From Aquimonas sp041395245 (GTDB taxonomy: Bacteria > Pseudomonadota > Gammaproteobacteria > Xanthomonadales > Xanthomonadaceae), in assembly GCA_041395245.1 (NCBI GenBank), contig JAWLAY010000011.1:124001-188000 (forward strand): a DNA stretch of 64,000 nucleotides. The letters are read 5' to 3'. The position numbers were made by a program, and so were the translations under genes. This document shows, piece after piece, positions 36,499 through 45,244 of the stretch (positions are counted from its first letter, which is position 1; each line of letters starts with the position of its first letter). The notes beneath the pieces are model-generated. The model was not told where the DNA came from, ran no database searches, and saw nothing but the letters and a program-made list of their open reading frames with translations.

Positions 36499-36527
36499 AT
36501 CTGGGGTTGTCGCAAAGCGCTTTCAAG
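36499..36527 (-). promoter_or_regulatory. Sigma-32 heat-shock promoter of dnaK
   Basis: On the minus strand CTTGAAA (36521-36527) and CCCCAGAT (36499-36506) are 14 bases apart, an excellent match to the RpoH consensus CTTGAAA / CCCCATnT. Confidence 0.88.
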
Positions 36528-36554
36528 CGCTCTTCACGGCGGTTATACGTCGAT

Positions 36555-37076
36555 TCATTCGGCCTGACTGACCACCACCAACGCGGGTCGCAGCAGTCGG
36601 TCATTCAGCAGATAGCCTTTCTGGAACACCTGCACCACGCTATTGGGCGGAACCGCATCACTGTGCTGCGCACTCATCGCTTGATGGTGCTCGGGATTGA
36701 ACGCCGCGCCCGCCGCTGGCGAAACCTCCACCAGGCCACCGCTCTCACAAACCTTGAGCAACTGCCGCAGGGTCAGATCGAGTCCCTCACGCACCTGATC
36801 CGACGCACCGGCCGCGCTTTGCAGACCACGCTCCAGACTGTCCAGCACCGGCAACAGATCGCCCAGCAGTCGTTCGTTGGCAAATTTCCGCGCCTGTTCG
36901 ACATCACGAATCATGCGTTTGCGCTGATTCTCCAGATCGGCGCGCTCACGCAGCTGTTCTTCCTTGAGTTGGATCAGGCTGAGTTGCAACTCGTCTACCT
37001 TGGCCGCCAGTGCTTCCGCACGGTCATGCTCGGCCTGCTCGGTCGGCGTGTCATTCGGGGTGTGTTCTTGGGTCAT
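36555..37076 (-). CDS. grpE: Nucleotide exchange factor GrpE
   Basis: 173 residues. A Glu-rich N-terminus leads into a long dimerising helix (about 12-75, with RKRMIRDVEQARKFANERLL) and a beta-wing domain ending in VVQVFQKGYLLNDRLLRPALVVVS. It releases ADP from DnaK. Gene order hrcA-grpE-dnaK-dnaJ is the classical one. Confidence 0.97.
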   Translation of the reverse strand: MTQEHTPNDTPTEQAEHDRAEALAAKVDELQLSLIQLKEEQLRERADLENQRKRMIRDVEQARKFANERLLGDLLPVLDSLERGLQSAAGASDQVREGLDLTLRQLLKVCESGGLVEVSPAAGAAFNPEHHQAMSAQHSDAVPPNSVVQVFQKGYLLNDRLLRPALVVVSQAE

Positions 37077-37154
37077 TGCGCTCTCGCTGGATAGGCAAAC
37101 GGGGCACCCGCCCGATGCAGGTTTCCCTTGATGAAAAGAATCGTCCAGCCGCGT

Positions 37155-38201
37155 TTATTGGGACTGTTGAGCCTGATTCAAGGCCGCGGTCAGCACTTGG
37201 GCGGTGGTCTGCACCATCGGGATGACGCGCTCGTAGGCCATCCGGGTGGGACCGATCACACCCAGCACACCCAGCACCTTGCCATCCACGCCATACGGTG
37301 CGGCGACCAGCGAGCAACCACCGAACGGCGCCATGCCCGACTCCTCGCCAATGAACAAGCGCACGCCCTGCGCATGGATACACCCTTCAAGCAACTGCAA
37401 CAGTTCGCGCTTGCGCGCGAAGGCATCGAACAGCTCCCGCAAACGGTCCATGTCGGACAGATCGTGCACGCCCATCAGTCTGGTTTGCCCGGCCACCACG
37501 ACATCCTCTTCGGTGGCCGCCGGAAACACTGACTCGGCGACCTCTACGGCAGCCGACAATAAGCTGTCCATCGCCGAACGGGTTTCGCGCAGTTCGCGAA
37601 CCAGATCAGCGCGGATGTCGGCAAGCGGCCTGCCCGCAAAATGCGAATTCAGATAGTTGCCGAGCTGTTCCAGTTCGGCAGGGCTATAGAGGCGTCGGGT
37701 CTGAATCACCCGGTTCTGCACTTCGTTGTCGGCGAACACCAGGATCACCAGAACGCGATGACCATCCAGTGCAACAAATTCGATGTGCCGCAACGCAAAC
37801 TGATCGCGCTTGGGCACGGTCACCATGCCGACGAACTGCGACATCGCCGACAACAATTCCGACGAATTGGCCAACAACCCCTGGGTGCCCAACTCGGGCG
37901 ACAGGCGCTGCCGCAAGGCGTCGATCTCCGCCGCCTGCATTGGTTGCATCTGCAAGAGGCTGTCGACGAACACGCGGTAACCCTGCACTGTCGGGACGCG
38001 TCCCGCCGAGGTGTGCGGCGTCGCGACCAGGCCGACATCTTCCAAGTCAGCCATGACATTGCGAATCGTCGCCGGACTGACATCCAGCCCGGAATGCTTG
38101 GCAAGGGTCCGCGAGCCCACGGGTTCGCCATCGCGGATGTACTGCGCGATGAGGGCGCGAAGAAGCTGGCGGGAACGGGCGTCGAGCAATCGCGAATTCA
38201 T
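37155..38201 (-). CDS. hrcA: Heat-inducible transcription repressor HrcA
   Basis: 348 residues from MNSRLLDARSRQLL; the open extension to 38378 enters the divergent recN gene region and has no similarity. The winged helix includes VGSRTLAKHSGLDVSPATIRNVMADLEDVGLV. The C-terminal part contains the GAF-like dimerisation region. HrcA represses chaperone genes through CIRCE palindromes. No CIRCE element was found in the 119 bases between hrcA and recN, so its target is probably elsewhere (for example groESL). Confidence 0.95.
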   Translation of the reverse strand: MNSRLLDARSRQLLRALIAQYIRDGEPVGSRTLAKHSGLDVSPATIRNVMADLEDVGLVATPHTSAGRVPTVQGYRVFVDSLLQMQPMQAAEIDALRQRLSPELGTQGLLANSSELLSAMSQFVGMVTVPKRDQFALRHIEFVALDGHRVLVILVFADNEVQNRVIQTRRLYSPAELEQLGNYLNSHFAGRPLADIRADLVRELRETRSAMDSLLSAAVEVAESVFPAATEEDVVVAGQTRLMGVHDLSDMDRLRELFDAFARKRELLQLLEGCIHAQGVRLFIGEESGMAPFGGCSLVAAPYGVDGKVLGVLGVIGPTRMAYERVIPMVQTTAQVLTAALNQAQQSQ

Positions 38202-38320
38202 TCTCACTAGATATAGCCTGCGCCAGTACCTGACAAGCCCTGCACGCCATCGTCGCTTCTTCTTGGCCTGTTCACTGCGGAATGCTAGCGTTTGCGACCT
38301 TGCGTCCACCGAGCCCGCCC

Positions 38321-40000
38321 ATGCTGTCCAGTCTGTACGTGAAGGATTTCGCCATCGTTGAAGAGGTGGAACTGACACTGGGGCGCGGACTGACCGTCAT
38401 TTCCGGTGAAACCGGGGCTGGCAAGTCCTTGCTGGTCGATGCGCTTCTGTATCTTGGTGGCGCGCGTGCCGACGCATCGATGGTTCGCCATGGTGCCGAG
38501 CGCGCGGAACTCTCGGCGCAGTTTGTCTTGGGTGAGGATGATCGTGCGTTGCACTGGTTGCGCGAACAGGAGCTGGACGACGAACTGGCATGCGGCCTGC
38601 GTCGGGTGATCCGCGCGGATGGCGGTTCGCGCGCGTGGATCAATGGGCGCCCGGTGTCCGCCACCCAGTTGGGCGAACTGTCCGAACTGCTGATCGAGAT
38701 CCACGGTCAGCACGAACACCAAGCCTTGCTACAGCGCCCCCAGCAACTCACCCTGCTGGACGGCTGGGGACAGCACGATGCTTTGCTGAGCGAGGTCAAC
38801 AGTGCAGCGCTGCAGTGGCAGGCGCTGCGCAAGCAACGCGACAACCTGCTGCGGCAAGCCAGTGATCCGGGCCCTCGGATTGAACTGCTCGCTCATCAAT
38901 TGCAGGAACTGGATCAGGCGGCTATCAGTCCAGCGGCGTTCGACGAGCTGGTCACCCAGCACCGGCGCGCGGCCCACGCCCTCCGCATGATCGAGACCTG
39001 CGAGCGGACGCTGCTTCAACTGGATGGCGACGAGCGCGCGGACATGACACGCAACCTGCGTCGGCTTGCCCAGGAGCTGATGCGCCACAGTGACGACGAG
39101 CCTCGACTGTCCGAAGCCGCCGAGCTGCTGGAATCGGCGGCCATTCAAGCCGAAGAGGCCGCGCTGCGAATTCGTTCCGCACAGGATGATCTCGAGCTGG
39201 ATCCAGCGCGCTTGAACCGGTTGGAGGACCAGCTGACCCAGCTCCACGATCTGGCCCGCAAACACCGAGTCGACGCACGGGATCTGCAGGAAAAGGCGCA
39301 ATCGGTGCGCAACGAAATCAGCCAGTTGCAGGAAGCGGGCAGCGCGGTTTCCGTGCTGGATGCGCAACTTGGCGAATTGCAAGCGCAGTGGCAGCTTGCC
39401 TCGGCCCGTCTGACCGCTGCACGCCATGATGCCGCGCAGCGATTTTCGCAGGCGGTCAGCGCGGAAATGAGCCTGCTTGGTATGGCGGGTGGACAGGTCA
39501 GCGTGCAAATCGACGCCAATGGCGATGACCAACCCGACCCGCTCGGCGCGGAGCGAGTCGAGTTTCTGGTCAGCACCAATGCCGGGCAGCCACCGCGCGC
39601 ACTGCGCAAGACCGCCTCGGGCGGTGAACTGTCGCGTATCAGTCTAGCCATCGAAGTAGCGGCACTCGGCATGGATGCCGTGCCCACGATGGTGTTCGAT
39701 GAAGTGGACACCGGCATTGGCGGCGCGGTGGCCGAGATCGTCGGGCAAAAGCTGCGTCGGCTTGGCCAGCAACGACAAGTGCTTTGCGTGACTCACCTGC
39801 CGCAGGTCGCCGCGCAGGGACACGCCCATTTCAGCGTGCGTAAACAAGCCAGCGATGGTGTCACCCGCAGTGCACTGCACGTGCTGACGAATCAAGAACG
39901 CATCAGCGAACTGGCGCGCATGCTCGGCGGGGTACAAGTCACCGAAGCAAGCCTGGCGCATGCCAAGCAGATGCTTGAGGATGCGCAGGCAAGGCCGTGA
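38321..40000 (+). CDS. recN: DNA repair protein RecN
   Basis: 559 residues from MLSSLYVKDFAIVEE. It is SMC-like, with Walker A ISGETGAGKSLLVDA, two coiled coils (about 160-220 and 270-360), the signature TASGGELSRISLA and Walker B MVFDEVDTGIGG. RecN gathers double-strand break ends for recombination. It diverges from hrcA. No convincing LexA box was seen in the short upstream region. Confidence 0.97.
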   Translation: MLSSLYVKDFAIVEEVELTLGRGLTVISGETGAGKSLLVDALLYLGGARADASMVRHGAERAELSAQFVLGEDDRALHWLREQELDDELACGLRRVIRADGGSRAWINGRPVSATQLGELSELLIEIHGQHEHQALLQRPQQLTLLDGWGQHDALLSEVNSAALQWQALRKQRDNLLRQASDPGPRIELLAHQLQELDQAAISPAAFDELVTQHRRAAHALRMIETCERTLLQLDGDERADMTRNLRRLAQELMRHSDDEPRLSEAAELLESAAIQAEEAALRIRSAQDDLELDPARLNRLEDQLTQLHDLARKHRVDARDLQEKAQSVRNEISQLQEAGSAVSVLDAQLGELQAQWQLASARLTAARHDAAQRFSQAVSAEMSLLGMAGGQVSVQIDANGDDQPDPLGAERVEFLVSTNAGQPPRALRKTASGGELSRISLAIEVAALGMDAVPTMVFDEVDTGIGGAVAEIVGQKLRRLGQQRQVLCVTHLPQVAAQGHAHFSVRKQASDGVTRSALHVLTNQERISELARMLGGVQVTEASLAHAKQMLEDAQARP

Positions 40001-40257
40001 CTCCACCAAGTCCACTACCCTGTATTGAGCTGGAGTGGGTTGATGACCAACACCGCTACGGCGTGCACACGCGCGAAGGCGTGTTGCTGTGGTGGATGCA
40101 GCCGCGTGCTCAAAGTGCTGAACTACAGGAAGCCGCGCACGCTCAGACACTGGCGGATTTCAGGGCTCGCGGCGCGCCGAATAGCGTACCGCCGGGTATC
40201 CTCGCCAGCTTGCGCCGCCAACTTGGCGTTCCACCGCCCGCCGACGGAACGCCGTGA
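39997..40257 (+). CDS. Small hypothetical protein coupled to recN
   Basis: 86 residues from a GTG that overlaps the recN stop by GTGA. The sequence is soluble, with a Trp-rich middle (EGVLLWWMQPRA) and a Pro-rich end. No family was recognised. The tight coupling and the clean fit between recN and the convergent lysS, whose stop lies five bases away, argue for a real gene. Function unknown. Confidence 0.5.
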   Translation: MTPPSPLPCIELEWVDDQHRYGVHTREGVLLWWMQPRAQSAELQEAAHAQTLADFRARGAPNSVPPGILASLRRQLGVPPPADGTP

Positions 40258-40261
40258 GCGA

Positions 40262-41782
40262 TCAGCCCTGCGCCTCGGGCCGCATGTAGGGGAACAACAG
40301 CACATCGCGAATCGACGCACTGTTGGTCAGCAACATCACCAGTCGATCCATGCCAATGCCCAAGCCGCCGGTGGGCGCTAGGCCATGCTCAAGCGCGCGG
40401 ATGTAGTCGGCATCGAAATGCATCGCCTCGTCGTCACCGCCATCCTTCTGCGCCACCTGGGCCTGAAAACGTGCCGCCTGGTCTTCGGCGTCGTTCAACT
40501 CCGAGAAGCCGTTGGCAATCTCGCGACCGTTGATGAACAACTCGAAGCGTTCCGTGATGCCCGGTTCGCTGTCGCTTTCACGCGCCAAGGGACTGACCTC
40601 GACCGGATGATGGGTGATGAAGGTCGGCTGCACCAGGTGCGCTTCCACGGTTTTTTCGAAAATTTCGAGCAGCAGCTTGCCCCAGCCATCGGTCGGCTTG
40701 ACCTTGATCTGCAGACGCGCGCAATGCGCAGCGAGCGCCTCGCGGTCACGGCAATCGGCCGCACTGATCTGAGGGTTGTGATGGCGCACCGCTTCGTCCA
40801 TGCGCCAGCGCCGAAACGCGGGGCCAAGATCGATTTCCACGCCTTCCCAGTGCCGCAGCGTGGTGCCGAATACCGCCTCGGACGCATGCCGGATCACTGC
40901 TTCGGTCAGGTCCATGATTTCGTGGTAGGTGGCGTAGGCCTCGTACAATTCCAACATGGTGAACTCGGGATTGTGCCGCGTCGACACCCCCTCGTTACGG
41001 AAGTTGCGATTGATCTCGTACACACGTTCCAGACCGCCGACCACCAATCGCTTCAGGTACAACTCCGGCGCCACGCGCAGGTACAACTGCAGGTCGAGGG
41101 CGTTGTGGTGGGTGACGAACGGCTTGGCGGTGGCACCGCCCGGAATGTAATGCATCATCGGCGTTTCAACTTCCAGAAAACGCCGTTCGTCGAGCCAGTT
41201 GCGGATCGCCCGGATGATCCGCGACCGCTGCACGAACACCTCGCGCGCCTCCGGGTTGACGATCAGATCGACGTAGCGCTGGCGGTAGCGCTGTTCGACA
41301 TCGGTCATGCCATGAAACTTGTCGGGCAACGGTCTCAGCGCCTTGGTCAGCAAGCGCAGCGAGGTCGCGGCGACCGACAGCTCACCGGTCTTGGTGCGGG
41401 TCAGTCCGCCTTCCACAGCGATGATGTCGCCGATGTCCCAGGTCTTGAACGCGTCGTAGGTGGCACCGAGGGCATCGGCCTTGAGGTAGAGCTGGATTCG
41501 CCCGGACTCGTCCTGCAACTGCACGAAGCTGGCCTTGCCCATCACACGCTTGGCCATGACACGACCGGCAATCTGCACGACGCGGTTCAACTCATGCAGC
41601 GCTTCTGCGCTCCAATGCTCGTGATCGAGGTACTCGGCCTGCAGATCACCAACGAAATGCACACGCCGGAAATCATTCGGGAACGCCGGTCCCTGCGCAC
41701 GCAGGGCGCTCAGCTTGCTGCGCCGCTCGGCAATCAGGAAATTGTCATCGGTCGCGGTCGCGGGATCAGGTGTGAGATTCAT
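40262..41782 (-). CDS. lysS: Lysyl-tRNA synthetase, class II
   Basis: 506 residues from MNLTPDPATATDD; 14 open codons upstream were excluded. The N-terminal OB fold binds the anticodon (about 60-150). The class II catalytic core shows motif 2 (RNFRNEGVSTRHNPEFTMLE) and motif 3 (GLGIGMDRLVML). It lies 63 bases downstream of prfB on the same strand, the conserved prfB-lysS order. Confidence 0.97.
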   Translation of the reverse strand: MNLTPDPATATDDNFLIAERRSKLSALRAQGPAFPNDFRRVHFVGDLQAEYLDHEHWSAEALHELNRVVQIAGRVMAKRVMGKASFVQLQDESGRIQLYLKADALGATYDAFKTWDIGDIIAVEGGLTRTKTGELSVAATSLRLLTKALRPLPDKFHGMTDVEQRYRQRYVDLIVNPEAREVFVQRSRIIRAIRNWLDERRFLEVETPMMHYIPGGATAKPFVTHHNALDLQLYLRVAPELYLKRLVVGGLERVYEINRNFRNEGVSTRHNPEFTMLELYEAYATYHEIMDLTEAVIRHASEAVFGTTLRHWEGVEIDLGPAFRRWRMDEAVRHHNPQISAADCRDREALAAHCARLQIKVKPTDGWGKLLLEIFEKTVEAHLVQPTFITHHPVEVSPLARESDSEPGITERFELFINGREIANGFSELNDAEDQAARFQAQVAQKDGGDDEAMHFDADYIRALEHGLAPTGGLGIGMDRLVMLLTNSASIRDVLLFPYMRPEAQG

Positions 41783-41845
41783 GGCATTCCATTGGCAGCA
41801 CGGGGCGGGTTTGAACGCGCGCATAACCGCGCGCTGATTGGCGAA

Positions 41846-42974
41846 TCAGACCGCGTCTGAACGCTTGGAACCGGCTTCCAGTCCGGCCTTCAGGCTGCCT
41901 TCGACGAACTCGTCGAGATCACCGTCCAGCACCTTCTGGGTATCGGTCCGCTCGATGCCGGTGCGCAGATCCTTGATGCGGCTCTGGTCGAGCACGTAGT
42001 TGCGAATCTGGCTGCCCCAGCCGATGTCGGACTTGGTCGCTTCCACCGCATCCTTTTCCGCGTTGCGCTTCTGGATTTCAAGCTCGTACAACTTCGCCGC
42101 CAACATTTTCATGGCGCGATCACGGTTGGCGTGCTGGCTGCGTTCGGTCTGGCACGCCACCACGATGCCGCTCGGCATATGCGTGATGCGCACAGCCGAT
42201 TCGGTCTTGTTGACGTGCTGACCACCCGCGCCGGAGGACCGATAGACGTCGGTCTTCAGGTCAGCCGGGTTGATCTCGATATCGATTTTGTCATCGACTT
42301 CAGGTGATACGAACACCGAGGTGAAGCTGGTGTGGCGACGGTTATCCGAATCGAAAGGCGATTTGCGCACCAGACGATGCACGCCGATCTCGGTCTTCAG
42401 CCAGCCGTACGCGTAGTCGCCCTCGACACGGAAGGTCGCGGACTTGATACCAGCGACATCGCCGCCGCTGACCTCCATCAACTCGGTCTTCCAGCCACGC
42501 GATTCGCACCAGCGCAGATACATGCGCAACAGCATTTCTGCCCAGTCCTGTGCTTCGGTGCCGCCAGCACCTGCCTGGATATCGACGAAGGCATTAGCCG
42601 GGTCCATCTTGCCGGAGAACATGCGCTGGAACTCCAGCTTCTCCACGGCGGTGGTGTGCTTGGCCACATCCGCGACGACCGCCTGAAAGGTCGCTTCGTC
42701 GCCTTCCATTTCGGCCAGATCGAGAAAATCGTTGGCGTCGTTCAAGGCCGACGTCAAATCACGGATACCGCTGACCACCTTGTCCAACTGTGAACGTTCA
42801 CGACCCAGTTGCTGCGCGCCATCCGGGTTGTTCCAGATATCCGGACTCTCCAACTCGCGCGTCACTTCCTCCAGACGTTCGACCTTGTGGTCGTAGTCAA
42901 AGAAACCCCCGTAGCAGGTCAATCCGCTGGCGAAGATCGGCGATCTGGTTGCGGGTCGGGTTGGCTTCGATCAT
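41846..42974 (-). CDS. prfB: Peptide chain release factor 2, with programmed +1 frameshift
   Basis: Translation starts at ATG 42974 (MIEANPTRNQIADL), reaches an in-frame TGA at 42897-42899 after about 25 codons and must shift +1 to continue, giving about 375 residues. The tripeptide-type anticodon motif is in RKSPFDSDNRRHTS and the catalytic GGQ is in SSGAGGQHVNKTES. RF2 releases peptides at UGA and UAA. The shift lets RF2 level regulate its own synthesis, as in Escherichia coli. lysS follows in the same direction. Confidence 0.97.
42897..42910 (-). promoter_or_regulatory. RF2 autoregulatory frameshift site
   Basis: On the minus strand GGGGGTTTCTTTGAC: an internal Shine-Dalgarno-like G-run sits three bases before the slippery CTT followed by the poor stop context TGAC. 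This is the canonical prfB signal. Confidence 0.95.
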
Positions 42975-43091
42975 GACGGTGGTTGAAACGGCGTGCAAAA
43001 GGCCGCGCAGGATAGCAAAGCACGGCGCGATGCCCAAATCGACACAACACCGTTCGACCCCGCCTTCACCGCAGAAAGCGCACAAACACAA

Positions 43092-43119
43092 CGGGGTTCA
43101 GCAAAGCTGCCGAACCCCG
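43092..43119 (-). terminator. Hairpin downstream of the secreted-protein gene
   Basis: The stem CGGGGTTC / GAACCCCG with a small inner stem lies about 20 bases past the stop codon of the 43141-45171 gene. The following U-tract is weak. Confidence 0.6.
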
Positions 43120-43140
43120 CTGGTCGCGCATCAGGCGGGA

Positions 43141-45171
43141 TCAGTGACCCGCAGCGCCTTCGAATCCATTGGCAAACATCGGCGGCACGACGTTGGCAGG
43201 TGTGATTGCATCGACGCCAAAGGACGCTGGAGCACCGGCCTCGGCCACACCCAGATTGACACTGCCCTGCACCGGCGGCATGTCAGTCACCAACGAGAAG
43301 CGATAGAGCGTGCCCCAGTTGAGCGCATTGGTGGCGACCCCGGCATCACTTGGGCCCTGCCAGGTCAAGGTATTGCCCTGTCGGGTTTGCACCCATTCGT
43401 TCGCTGCGTCGCTGTCGGCATCGTTGAACGCGGCGGAAACCAGGCTCGCCGTCGCTGGCAAGGTCAAGCTGAAGCTGTTGAATCCGTGGTTGCGCATCAC
43501 ATTCAGGTTGTTGGCCGCTTCGGAACCCGTGGTGACCGCGCGGGCAAAATCGAAGTTCATGACGGCGTAGTCATAGCGCCAGGTGCCGTCACCCAAATCG
43601 CTCACCTTGACGGCCACGCGAGCATGACCTTCATCCGCGGCCAACTCGGTGCTGTCTTCGTTGGGGTTGCTGGTGGTCGGCGACACCCATTGATCAATCG
43701 CAGGACCAAGCAGCAGGGGCGAACCATTGGTCAGCTGCCAATGCCCCGACGCCCAGTTGATGCTCACAGGTCGGCTGGCCATCGTGTTGTAAATGCTGAT
43801 GTCGTCGCGAACCACATACCAAGACTCGAAACGATAGCTTGCGCCAGGGTGAATTGCCGGATCGAGATCGCTCTCGCGGACCCGCAGACGGAAGCCCAGC
43901 GTGGAACAGCTCGGCTCGCTGGAGTTGATGCAGGGTGCGCCGCTGTCCGCTGCGCCGTTGCAGTTCTTGTCGTACACCGACCCGCAACGTCCCCACTGCC
44001 CCGTCGCCGGAATGATCTCGCTGCGCGGCCCCAGATCGCCGGTGGAGTTGTTGTTGCCGGTTCCGTAGGTATCGCTGCAGCCACGCCCCAGGATGTGTCC
44101 GTTGCCCGGATTCTCATCGCAACTGACATTGATCGTCAGGAAGGCGTGCTTGACGCCGGACTGGCCGATCTGTTGCATGCTGCCGTCCGCGTTGACGCGG
44201 TAAAGATTCCAGATCAGGTAAGGGTGCTGATCATTGTTGTAGGGCGCCGTCGGCGAGGTGAACTTGGTGTTCCAGACCACATCCGCAGCCCAGGGCGCCG
44301 CGCTCGTCCCCAAGGGATCGCTCGGGATGGTCGCCGTTGACGAGCCGTTGGCCCGGTTGTTGCGCAGCGTCGAACTCGGCGTGTAGACCACGATGCCATC
44401 GACGCCACCGGGGCCATCTTCACCTGAGGCCAGCATCCATTGAGCCGTGAAGGACTGCATGAACACGTCCGCCTCGTAGGTGCCGCCATTCGGCGCGGCC
44501 GTTCCCGGCCACTTGGAACTACCTTTGGGCATCGGCAACACGACGCTGTCCGTCGCAATGCGGGAGCCCATTTCCATCGCCGCGACCACGTAATCCGCGA
44601 TGCCCGGTCGGCCCGCGGCGGCGGCGGCTTCAGCGGTGACGCGCAAATCCATCGCGCGCACGATCATCCGCGGCGAGCTACCGCCTTCGATCTTGTACAT
44701 CATGCGGTCGATGTAGAACCACGCCTTGCCATCCGCGCTCACGACATCCAGTTGGAATGCATTGTCCTTGCGCGGGCGCAAGGTGAAATTGCGCAGATCG
44801 ATGTCATGCGGAAACAGTCCGCCGGTGGCCTTCAACAAATAGCCGCCGTTGGCCTGCAACTGGCCACCCTGAAAGCCGACGAAGTCCAGATCGGCGACGC
44901 GAATCTGCAAACCGCCATCCTGCTTCAGCGACACCGTGTCGAACTGCGGGCGGTGACTATTGGACTTGACGGTCGCAGCACGCTCCACTGACAGACCCAG
45001 CAAACCCATCGGCCCGTCGAACCAGGCGATATCCATCGCCCCACCCCAAACCGTCAAGGTCTGCTCCTTCGCCGGCTGCGAAACCGCTTCCGTCGGCGCC
45101 GTTGCAGCTATACTTCCCGTGCTACCGAGGAGCCCCAATCCCACCGCAACCACCAACAACGAAGTACGCAT
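43141..45171 (-). CDS. Secreted protein of unknown function with GFE-type C-terminal tail
   Basis: 676 residues with a signal peptide (about 1-23). The mature protein is beta-rich, with many Asn, Gly, Ser and Trp, and several Cys near 350-420 that could form disulfides (SCDENPG, GCSDTYG, CNGAADSGAPC, SCSTLGF). It ends PPMFANGFEGAAGH; a Phe-x-x-Gly-Phe-Glu tail recurs at the end of exported proteins in Xanthomonadales and may be a sorting signal. A pentaheme cytochrome gene lies 73 bases upstream on the same strand, so the two are probably one transcript. No enzyme family was recognised. Confidence 0.8.
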   Translation of the reverse strand: MRTSLLVVAVGLGLLGSTGSIAATAPTEAVSQPAKEQTLTVWGGAMDIAWFDGPMGLLGLSVERAATVKSNSHRPQFDTVSLKQDGGLQIRVADLDFVGFQGGQLQANGGYLLKATGGLFPHDIDLRNFTLRPRKDNAFQLDVVSADGKAWFYIDRMMYKIEGGSSPRMIVRAMDLRVTAEAAAAAGRPGIADYVVAAMEMGSRIATDSVVLPMPKGSSKWPGTAAPNGGTYEADVFMQSFTAQWMLASGEDGPGGVDGIVVYTPSSTLRNNRANGSSTATIPSDPLGTSAAPWAADVVWNTKFTSPTAPYNNDQHPYLIWNLYRVNADGSMQQIGQSGVKHAFLTINVSCDENPGNGHILGRGCSDTYGTGNNNSTGDLGPRSEIIPATGQWGRCGSVYDKNCNGAADSGAPCINSSEPSCSTLGFRLRVRESDLDPAIHPGASYRFESWYVVRDDISIYNTMASRPVSINWASGHWQLTNGSPLLLGPAIDQWVSPTTSNPNEDSTELAADEGHARVAVKVSDLGDGTWRYDYAVMNFDFARAVTTGSEAANNLNVMRNHGFNSFSLTLPATASLVSAAFNDADSDAANEWVQTRQGNTLTWQGPSDAGVATNALNWGTLYRFSLVTDMPPVQGSVNLGVAEAGAPASFGVDAITPANVVPPMFANGFEGAAGH

Positions 45172-45244
45172 TTCTCACCCCTGAAAGATAGTCACCGCGG
45201 CAAAGCCGCTTCCACCCCAACTGACACACCACGCAAAGGCCAAA

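Noticed and set aside
34664..36571. Open frame of 635 codons antisense to dnaK
   Set aside because: dnaK is unmistakable on the other strand. Long antisense frames over dnaK are a well-known artefact.
38202..38320. CIRCE element before hrcA
   Set aside because: No TTAGCACTC-type inverted repeat was found in the hrcA-recN gap on either strand.
40385..41860. Open frame of 491 codons antisense to lysS
   Set aside because: The lysS product is full length with all class II motifs, and the antisense product resembles nothing.
42790..44340. Open frame of 516 codons antisense to prfB and the secreted-protein gene
   Set aside because: It spans the end of two genes and an intergenic hairpin and has low-complexity, shadow-like composition.
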